Source: Opitutia bacterium (GTDB lineage Bacteria > Verrucomicrobiota > Verrucomicrobiia > Opitutales > Seribacteraceae). Taken from it: a stretch of 5,522 nucleotides of DNA. Position numbers and translations under genes: made by a program. The notes under the pieces were generated by a model that was not told where the DNA came from, made no database searches, and saw only the letters and a program-made list of their open reading frames with translations. The stretch lies in the NCBI GenBank assembly GCA_018695085.1, contig JABHOU010000329.1, positions 1-5,522 on the forward strand, given 5' to 3'. How positions within the stretch are numbered: position 1 is the stretch's first letter; each line of letters begins with the position of its first letter. Of the stretch, positions 1 to 5,522 are shown in pieces.

Positions 1-1259
1 ATTTCGAAGGTTTTGTCGTGCGAACCGTATTCTTCCGCCTTTTGCGCCATGAGCCCGACGTTGGGAACGGTGCCCATGGTCGTGGGATCGAAAGCGCCGT
101 GTTCCTTGCAGAAGTCGATGGTAGCGGCGTAGACGCCGGCGTAGGAGCTGTCGGGAATCACGGTCTTGGCGTCTTGCGGGTTGCCCTCGGCGTTCCACAT
201 TTGTCCGGAGGTGCGAATCATCGCGGGCATGGATGCGTCGATAATGACGTCGGAAGGGACGTGGAGGTTTGTGATGCCGTTGTCGGAATTGACCATGGCG
301 ACGTCGGGGCCGTTTTCATAGCAATCCCATATGGTCGCCTCGATCTCCGCCTTTTCGTCCGCTGGAAGAGACTCGATCTTGGCCAAGAGGTCGCCGAAGC
401 CGTTTTTCACGTTCACGTCGAGCTCGGCGATTGCATCGGCGTGCTGGTCGAACACCGGACGAAAGAACGCCTCTACGCCGTGCCCGAAGATGATGGGGTC
501 GGACACCTTCATCATGGTCGCCTTCATGTGAAGGGAAAAGAGAACGCCCTGCTCCTTGGCGTCGACCACTTGTTCCTGCAAAAAGGAAACGAGAGCTTTC
601 CTGCTCATGAAGGTGGCGTCGAATATTTCGCCCGCCTGAAGTGGCACGGACTCCTTGAGCACGGTCTCGGCCCCGTCCGCGGCGATGAAGACGATCTTGG
701 CCTCGGTGGGATTCTCGATCGTGACCGACTTCTCGTTGGAACGAAAGTCACCGGAAGACATGGAAGAAACATGCGTCTTGGAATGAGCCGACCATGCGCC
801 CATGGAATGGGGATTGGCCTTGGCGTAATTCTTCACCGCCTTGGGCGCCCGACGGTCGGAATTGCCTTCTCGGAGCACGGGGTTTACCGCCGAACCCTTG
901 ATCTTGGCGTAGCGATCCTCCGCGTCCCCATAATCGGGAACGGCGTATCCGGCCGCTTGCAATTCAGCGATGGCCGCCTTCATTTGAGGAACCGATGCGG
1001 AAATATTGGGAAGCTTTATGATGTTCGCTTCGGGCGTCTTTGCCAATTCACCCAGCTCCGCGAGGGCGTCCCCCACCCGTTGCTCCTCGGTCAAATTTTC
1101 GGGAAAGTTGGCGAGGATGCGACCGGCGAGAGAAATATCTCGCGTCTCGACGTTCACGCCGGCGGTCTTGGAAAAGGCCTGAACGACGGGCAGAAAGGAA
1201 TAGGTGGCGAGAGCGGGAGCCTCGTCCGTCTTGGTGTAGATGATGGTCGGTGATGACAT
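1..1259 (-). CDS. icd: Monomeric NADP-dependent isocitrate dehydrogenase, N-terminal part (cut by left window edge)
   Basis: The enzyme oxidatively decarboxylates isocitrate to 2-oxoglutarate with NADP+ and a divalent metal in the cytoplasmic TCA cycle. The minus-strand frame runs open from the ATG at 1259-1257 to the edge and gives 419 residues. The start is chosen because the protein then opens MSSPTIIYTKTDEAPALATY, the characteristic beginning of the monomeric (about 740-residue) IDH family, which is unrelated in length to the homodimeric enzyme. Further family hallmarks are LPNISASVPQ (residues 83-92), NPVLREGNSDRRAP (126-139, with the substrate-binding serine, here Ser134), KATMMKVSDPIIFGH (246-260), DNGITNLHVPSDVIIDASMP (326-345, whose Asp341 probably matches a metal-binding aspartate) and GSHDKTFE at the edge. 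About 320 C-terminal residues, including the other metal aspartates and the NADP site, lie outside. No frameshift is seen. No good Shine-Dalgarno precedes the start; the upstream minus strand reads CCCCCTCC. The gene is divergent from the 1491 gene. Family assignment is very secure. Confidence 0.96.
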   Translation of the reverse strand, partial: MSSPTIIYTKTDEAPALATYSFLPVVQAFSKTAGVNVETRDISLAGRILANFPENLTEEQRVGDALAELGELAKTPEANIIKLPNISASVPQMKAAIAELQAAGYAVPDYGDAEDRYAKIKGSAVNPVLREGNSDRRAPKAVKNYAKANPHSMGAWSAHSKTHVSSMSSGDFRSNEKSVTIENPTEAKIVFIAADGAETVLKESVPLQAGEIFDATFMSRKALVSFLQEQVVDAKEQGVLFSLHMKATMMKVSDPIIFGHGVEAFFRPVFDQHADAIAELDVNVKNGFGDLLAKIESLPADEKAEIEATIWDCYENGPDVAMVNSDNGITNLHVPSDVIIDASMPAMIRTSGQMWNAEGNPQDAKTVIPDSSYAGVYAATIDFCKEHGAFDPTTMGTVPNVGLMAQKAEEYGSHDKTFE

Positions 1260-1299
1260 GGTTGATTAAGCGATTGGAGGGGGATTCCTTTAGAGTACG

Positions 1300-1322
1300 C
1301 AAGTGATTTGGACAAGTGATTT
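1300..1322. repeat. 10-bp direct repeat CAAGTGATTT, period 13 bp
   Basis: CAAGTGATTT occurs at 1300-1309 and again at 1313-1322, separated by GGA. The pair lies 41-63 bases upstream of the isocitrate dehydrogenase start and about 170 bases upstream of the 1491 gene. Tandem half-sites spaced about one helical turn plus apart can be an operator for a dimeric or tandem-binding regulator, and the position suits control of the minus-strand gene. This is inference: the repeat is seen directly, but no regulator family is recognised and a chance repeat in AT-richer intergenic DNA is possible. Confidence 0.45.
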
Positions 1323-1398
1323 AACCTACTTCAGGTTTATTTCGGGCCATTCATCTGCAGGAAACTCATAAAAAGACTCTCGGATGATATTCTCGTAG

Positions 1399-1419
1399 GA
1401 CAAGGCTATTCGGCTTGTC
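1399..1419. repeat. Inverted repeat GACAAG-N9-CTTGTC in the divergent upstream region
   Basis: Two perfect 6-base arms, GACAAG at 1399-1404 and CTTGTC at 1414-1419, flank the 9-base centre GCTATTCGG. The spacing of arm centres is 15 bp, which fits either a dimer operator or a small hairpin. The right arm overlaps the candidate -35 box of the 1491 gene. The word GGACAAG also occurs at 1310-1316 inside the direct repeat, so the same half-site may recur. There is no T-run after it, so it is not a terminator. Function is inferred only. Confidence 0.35.
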
Positions 1420-1442
1420 TGATCAAGCTCCTTCAATACGAT
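1415..1442 (+). promoter_or_regulatory. Possible sigma-70-type promoter for the 1491 gene (weak)
   Basis: TTGTCT at 1415-1420 matches four of six bases of the -35 consensus, and TACGAT at 1437-1442 matches four of six of the -10 consensus, with a 16-base spacer. It would give a 5' leader of roughly 40 bases before the ATG at 1491. Matches of this quality are common by chance and promoter rules in PVC bacteria are poorly defined, so this is only a candidate. Confidence 0.25.
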
Positions 1443-1490
1443 TTATGGTTCGCCGATGTCCAGGCAAGTAAAACCGCAGATAAAAAGAAT

Positions 1491-4400
1491 ATGTATAAAT
1501 CCTCCCTAAAATTCGTCCTCGCTATCCTTATGCTCATACCCCACTTCGGTTGGGCCAAGACAAAGATTGTCCTGATCTCGGGTCGCGACAGCCACGGCTC
1601 AAGCGCCCACAACTGGGGAGACGGAGTGGACCTCCTTTCCAATGCCCTGACCAAGGAATCCGGGCTCGCCATAGAAACGGCCATTTACAAGGGAGGATGG
1701 CCGAAAGACCCTGCTATATTTAAGGGAGCCGCCACCGTGGTAGTTCTCTCGGACGGCGGAGGCAGGCACCCGATCAACAAGCACCTCAAGGAATTCGACG
1801 CCTTGGCTGAGAAGGGAGTGGGCTTGGTTTGCGTTCATTACGCGGTGGAAGTTCCCAAGGGAGCCCCTGGCAATATGTTCGTCAAGTGGATCGGCGGATA
1901 CTTCGAAACCTTCTGGTCGGTCAACCCGCACTGGACGGCCGAGTTCAAGTCAATCCCCAAGCACCCTGTCGCCAATGGGGTCAAGCCGTTCACCCTGCGT
2001 GACGAATGGTACTATCACATGCGCTTTCGCGAAGGGATGAAGGGAGTCACCCCCATCCTAAGCGCCTTGCCCCCGGCGGACACCCTCAAGCGCGGTGACG
2101 GCCCCCACAGCAACAACCCGGCGGTTCGGAAAGCAGTTCTCGAACGGAAGGAAAAGCAGCACGTCGCCTGGGCATCGGAAAGAGAGAACGGGCAACGGGG
2201 ATTCGGAACGACGGGGGCTCACCATCACAAATCCTGGGATCAAGATGATTTCCGCACCTGCGTACTCAACGCAATCGTCTGGACTGCCAAGCTCGAGGTT
2301 CCCAAAGGCGGAGTGAAATCACTCTCCAACCCAACGAGCAGGGTCGGCGGCAAGAAAAGCGCATCAGCCGGTCCAAAGACTAAACCGCTCGACGCCAAGG
2401 ACGCTCTCTTTGCCACAAAAGTCATTACTACCAAAACCAAAGGACACGCCGGTGAGATCAAGGCTGACGTAAAGGGTGCCAAGGATCTTTATTTGGTCAT
2501 GGCGGACGGTGGGGACGGGCACTCCTGCGACTGGGCGGCTTGGGTGGAACCCCGTCTGATCGATGCAAAGGGCAAAGAGACCAAATTGACCGAGATCAAG
2601 TGGAAGTCGGCAAGCACGGGCTGGGGAAGTGTAAGGATCAACAAGAACTGCGAAGGCAAACCTCTGAAAATAAACGGCAAGCCAGTTGCCTACGGTATTG
2701 GTGCCCATGCCAACAGCGTGATTCACTACCAACTGCCCAAGGGACACAAATTTGAAAAATTTCTCGCCAGCGGCGGATTGGACGAGGGCGGAAGCAGGCA
2801 GCAGGGAGGTACCAAGACCAGCGTGCAATTTTTGGTATTCGACAAGCCAGCGCATCTCGGAAGTATCTCCAAGGCCGCGGCCAAGGATCGTGGGCTAGCC
2901 CCAAGCATAGATCATTACCCGCCGGACCAACTCGTTATGGCCGAACAAGGGCTGGAGGTCACGCTTTGGGCAAAGTCTCCGCTCTTTTACAACCCGACGA
3001 ACATGGACATTGACTACAAGGGGCGCATCTGGGTGGCGGAGGGACGAAATTACAGAGGCAGAAGAACCGAAACCGACGGCGACCGAATCGTAGTGGTCGA
3101 GGACAAGGACGGAGACGGAGTAGCCGAGAGTTCCCACGTCTTCGTACAGGAAAAGAGTTTCCTCTCACCCCTTGGCGTAGCCGTGGTCGACAACCGTATC
3201 ATCGTTTCCCAGCCACCCGATTTGATCGTGTACACCGACGTCAACCGAAACGCCGTATTCGACGAGGGTGTGGACAAGCGCGAAGTCTTGCTGACGGGAT
3301 TCGACGGAAACAACCATGACCATAGCTTGCACTCGGTAACGGTCGGCCCGAATGGACAGTACTATTTCAACCATGGAAACAAAGGGTCGAAAGTCACCGA
3401 CAAGGAAGGCTGGCAACTGAACGCAGGCAGTTTTTACTCATCGAGAAACGTATCGGGATTACCCAGTGGGGACGGACAAGTATATGTCGGCGGAGTCGCC
3501 TTGCGTGTGAACCGGGACGGCACGGGCTTGCGCCCGATCGGGCACAACTTCCGCAATTCGTACGAACAGGCAGTCAGTTCTTTCGGGGACGTATTCCAGA
3601 ACGACAACGATGATCCCCCGGCCAGTCGCACGGCTTGGCTGATGGAATACGGAAACATGGGATTCGCCTCGCGCAACGGAAAGCGCAACTGGCGGGCCGA
3701 CATTATGCCCGGACAAACCACGCAAGTGGGCGAATGGAGGCAGGAAGATCCGGGAACGGTACCGGCAGGTGACGTGTACGGCGGAGGTTCGCCGACGGGA
3801 ATCGCGTTTTACGAGAACGGGATTATGGAAGACAGGTTCGGGGGATACGTGATCAGTTGCGAACCCGCCCGCAATACCTTGTTCGGATACCACCCGAAAC
3901 CTGAGGGCGCCGGCATCACCCTGCCCGAGCGCGATATTTTCATCACCAGCAACCCGAAGAAAAATTTTGCAGGTGCCGACTTCAGGAATGCCGGCGGACA
4001 AATCGGTTACATAACGTTGTTCCGCCCGAGCGACGTCACGGTCGGCCCGGACGGAGCCGTTTACGTCGCCGACTGGTTTGATGCCAGAGTCGGCGGACAC
4101 AGCACGCGAGACGTCGGTCAGACCGGCGCGATTTATCGGATCGCGCCCAAAGGGGCCAAGCTTTCCATCCCCAAGTTCGACCTCTCCACCACAAGCGGAC
4201 AAATTGCCGCCCTTCGGAACCCTTCACCAAACGTGCGCGAGCTCGGCCGAGCCCCTCTAGAGGCGGCGGGCGCAAAATCAATTCCCGCAGTCAAGAAATT
4301 GCTCGATGATCCGAATCGCTTCATTCAGGCCCGGGCTACTTGGTTGCTGGCAAAACTCGGACCGGAAGGCATCTCCATAGTCGAGTCACGACTCAAGCAT

Positions 4401-5462
4401 AAGGATCCGCAAGCTCGCCTTTGCGCATTCCGGGCTCTCCGGCATGAAAGACACCGGATTCTGGAACATGCGGCGAAACTGGCCGGTGACACCTCGCCCT
4501 TGGTACGCAGGGAAGTGGCCTTGGCCCTCCGTTACGTTCCCTTCGAAAAATCTCGCGACCTGCTTCTCGAAATTGCAGATGGTTACGACGGGAAGGACCG
4601 TTACTACGTGGAAGCTTTCGGCATAGGCTGTACCGACAAGGAGGAAAAGGTATACGCCACCTTGCGCGAAAAGCGCTCGGGTAAGAAATTCGACCCGAAA
4701 TATGCCGGATTGGTCTGGCGATTGCACCCGGTAAGCGCGGTGAACGAGCTAAAGGAATGGGCGATGGACAAGGATAGGGATGATGCGTTCAGACGCTCCA
4801 TGCTCTTTGCCATCAGCTTGATCGAGGCCCCGCAGGCAGCCACCGCGATGGTGGAAATCGCAAAAAACGCAGGAGGCGAAACCGCCAAGCTCGCTTCCAT
4901 ATTCATCGACAAGCGCGACCAAGGGATTTGGAACGCCTACAAGGCAAAGGATCAACTCTCGGGGAAACCCGCCGGACCGACCGTTTACGTCGACAGGCTC
5001 GCCCCATTGGAGTTTGGCCCCGAGACCAAGTTGCCCAAGGCCTCCGAAATCCTTTCCCTCAAGGGAGACGCCAAGAATGGAAAGGCATTGATCGGACGAT
5101 GCTATGTTTGCCACAAGATCGGATCCGCCGGGGTCGAGTTCGGACCGGCTCTAGCCGGCTGGGGAAGCGGGCAGACGCGCGAAATCATCCTCAAGTCGAT
5201 ACTCGATCCATCGGCCGAACTTTCCCACGGGTTCGAGGGTACGGAACTCATCGTGAAAGGAGACAAGAAAATCCAAGGGTTCGTGCAAGCCGAAGGCGAC
5301 CCTCTGGTCGTTCGTGTTTTTGGCGGACAGGATCTCGTAATCGCGAAAGCGGACGTCAAGTCCCGCAAGCAAGTGAAGACCTCGTTCATGGCACCCGCCA
5401 GTCGGTTGGGACTCGATGCCCAGCAATTGCGCGACGTCGTGGAGTACCTGAAATTGAACTGA
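1491..5462 (+). CDS. Secreted ThuA / NPCBM / PVC-type dehydrogenase-propeller / HEAT / c-type haem multidomain protein
   Basis: A 1323-residue protein, probably exported. Residues 1-22 form a signal peptide (Lys at 3 and 7, hydrophobic FVLAILMLI, likely cleavage after GWA). Residues 23-270 are ThuA-like (class I glutamine-amidotransferase-like fold): KIVLISG, GVGLVCVHYAVE (109-120), WIGGYFE, DEWYYHMRF (171-179), GFGTTGAHHHKSW (237-249), LNAIVWTAKLEVP. A Lys/Ser/Gly/Pro linker (about 278-305) follows. Residues about 325-455 resemble an NPCBM carbohydrate-binding domain, with GIGAHANSVIHYQLP (402-416) and a GGLDEGG turn. Residues about 480-890 are the Pirellula/Verrucomicrobium putative membrane-bound dehydrogenase propeller (TIGR02604 type), with GRIWVAEGRNYRG (511-523), DKDGDG (538-543), DGNNHDHSLHS (605-615) and PDGAVYVADWFD (853-864). 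Residues about 900-1110 are HEAT-like helices. Residues 1190-1323 are a haem domain (TIGR02603 type), with CYVCH at 1204-1208 and probable distal Met1300. Substrate and reaction are unknown; carbohydrate oxidation is inferred. ATG 1491 is the first usable start in frame; the RBS is weak. A stop ends it at 5462 with no disruption. Confidence 0.93.
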   Translation: MYKSSLKFVLAILMLIPHFGWAKTKIVLISGRDSHGSSAHNWGDGVDLLSNALTKESGLAIETAIYKGGWPKDPAIFKGAATVVVLSDGGGRHPINKHLKEFDALAEKGVGLVCVHYAVEVPKGAPGNMFVKWIGGYFETFWSVNPHWTAEFKSIPKHPVANGVKPFTLRDEWYYHMRFREGMKGVTPILSALPPADTLKRGDGPHSNNPAVRKAVLERKEKQHVAWASERENGQRGFGTTGAHHHKSWDQDDFRTCVLNAIVWTAKLEVPKGGVKSLSNPTSRVGGKKSASAGPKTKPLDAKDALFATKVITTKTKGHAGEIKADVKGAKDLYLVMADGGDGHSCDWAAWVEPRLIDAKGKETKLTEIKWKSASTGWGSVRINKNCEGKPLKINGKPVAYGIGAHANSVIHYQLPKGHKFEKFLASGGLDEGGSRQQGGTKTSVQFLVFDKPAHLGSISKAAAKDRGLAPSIDHYPPDQLVMAEQGLEVTLWAKSPLFYNPTNMDIDYKGRIWVAEGRNYRGRRTETDGDRIVVVEDKDGDGVAESSHVFVQEKSFLSPLGVAVVDNRIIVSQPPDLIVYTDVNRNAVFDEGVDKREVLLTGFDGNNHDHSLHSVTVGPNGQYYFNHGNKGSKVTDKEGWQLNAGSFYSSRNVSGLPSGDGQVYVGGVALRVNRDGTGLRPIGHNFRNSYEQAVSSFGDVFQNDNDDPPASRTAWLMEYGNMGFASRNGKRNWRADIMPGQTTQVGEWRQEDPGTVPAGDVYGGGSPTGIAFYENGIMEDRFGGYVISCEPARNTLFGYHPKPEGAGITLPERDIFITSNPKKNFAGADFRNAGGQIGYITLFRPSDVTVGPDGAVYVADWFDARVGGHSTRDVGQTGAIYRIAPKGAKLSIPKFDLSTTSGQIAALRNPSPNVRELGRAPLEAAGAKSIPAVKKLLDDPNRFIQARATWLLAKLGPEGISIVESRLKHKDPQARLCAFRALRHERHRILEHAAKLAGDTSPLVRREVALALRYVPFEKSRDLLLEIADGYDGKDRYYVEAFGIGCTDKEEKVYATLREKRSGKKFDPKYAGLVWRLHPVSAVNELKEWAMDKDRDDAFRRSMLFAISLIEAPQAATAMVEIAKNAGGETAKLASIFIDKRDQGIWNAYKAKDQLSGKPAGPTVYVDRLAPLEFGPETKLPKASEILSLKGDAKNGKALIGRCYVCHKIGSAGVEFGPALAGWGSGQTREIILKSILDPSAELSHGFEGTELIVKGDKKIQGFVQAEGDPLVVRVFGGQDLVIAKADVKSRKQVKTSFMAPASRLGLDAQQLRDVVEYLKLN

Positions 5463-5508
5463 TCCCCCTTCGGGCGATTCGTTCATATAATGGAATGACT
5501 CAATCCGG

Positions 5509-5522
5509 TTTCCATTTGGAAA
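5509..5522. repeat. Inverted repeat TTTCC-ATTT-GGAAA at the right edge, possible start of a terminator hairpin
   Basis: Five-base arms TTTCC (5509-5513) and GGAAA (5518-5522) surround the loop ATTT, 46 bases after the stop codon of the 1491 gene. The bases before the left arm are ATCCGG, so the stem would lengthen if the sequence past the edge continues with CCGGAT. That would make it a plausible rho-independent or bidirectional terminator. The right side is cut off, so the call cannot be settled here; the stem visible inside the window is AT-rich and weak. Confidence 0.3.

Noticed and set aside
18..1253. A 411-codon open frame on the plus strand opposite the isocitrate dehydrogenase gene
   Set aside because: The minus strand reads as an unmistakable monomeric isocitrate dehydrogenase over its whole length. 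The plus-strand product matches nothing recognisable and is rich in Gly, His, Val and Arg, as expected from the antisense of a GC-biased coding strand.
1445..1471. A possible 8-codon leader ORF (ATG at 1445, TAA at 1469-1471) before the large gene
   Set aside because: It is very short, has no Shine-Dalgarno and no run of a single amino acid that would suggest attenuation; it is expected by chance.
2364..2855. A 163-codon minus-strand open frame opposite the linker and NPCBM segment
   Set aside because: It is antisense to a well-supported coding region, with no ribosome binding site or recognisable motif.
3459..4202. A 247-codon open frame on the minus strand inside the large gene
   Set aside because: It lies wholly within the propeller coding region, which has clear family motifs on the plus strand. 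The antisense product shows no recognisable domain.
5463..5475. CCCCCTTCGGGC just after the stop codon as a terminator stem
   Set aside because: It can form only a three- to four-base stem with no T-run, too weak to call.
5486..5491. A perfect TATAAT box downstream of the large gene
   Set aside because: No -35-like hexamer lies 15-19 bases upstream (the region is TCCCCCTTCGGG), and no gene start is visible before the window ends.

Overview
The window holds two divergently transcribed protein genes separated by about 230 bases. It looks like a chromosomal piece of a member of the PVC superphylum, most likely Verrucomicrobiota, with Planctomycetota as the alternative. The assignment rests on the large right-hand gene. 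It encodes a secreted multidomain protein that ends in a c-type haem domain and contains the putative membrane-bound dehydrogenase propeller, a combination massively expanded in those phyla. Both genes lack a clear Shine-Dalgarno sequence.

Left part (bases 1-1259, minus strand): the N-terminal 419 codons of a monomeric NADP-dependent isocitrate dehydrogenase. The gene runs off the left edge, so roughly the last 320 codons are missing. A long open frame lies antisense to it and is judged a shadow.

Middle (1260-1490): the shared upstream region of both genes. It contains a 10-bp direct repeat spaced by 13 bp, a 6-bp inverted repeat, and a weak sigma-70-like promoter candidate facing the right-hand gene. 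No RNA gene or credible small ORF was seen.

Right part (1491-5462, plus strand): one 1323-residue gene. Its order is signal peptide, ThuA-like domain, short Lys/Ser/Gly/Pro linker, NPCBM-type carbohydrate-binding domain, beta-propeller 'dehydrogenase' domain with calcium-loop-like motifs, HEAT-like helical repeats, and a C-terminal cytochrome c-like domain with a CYVCH haem motif. The likely theme is extracytoplasmic binding and oxidation of a carbohydrate with electrons passed to a haem, but the substrate and reaction are unknown. The last 60 bases hold a partial inverted repeat cut by the window edge.

The two genes show no evident functional link: one is central carbon metabolism in the cytoplasm, the other is an exported, probably saccharide-related protein. 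No mobile element, CRISPR array, tRNA or rRNA was recognised.
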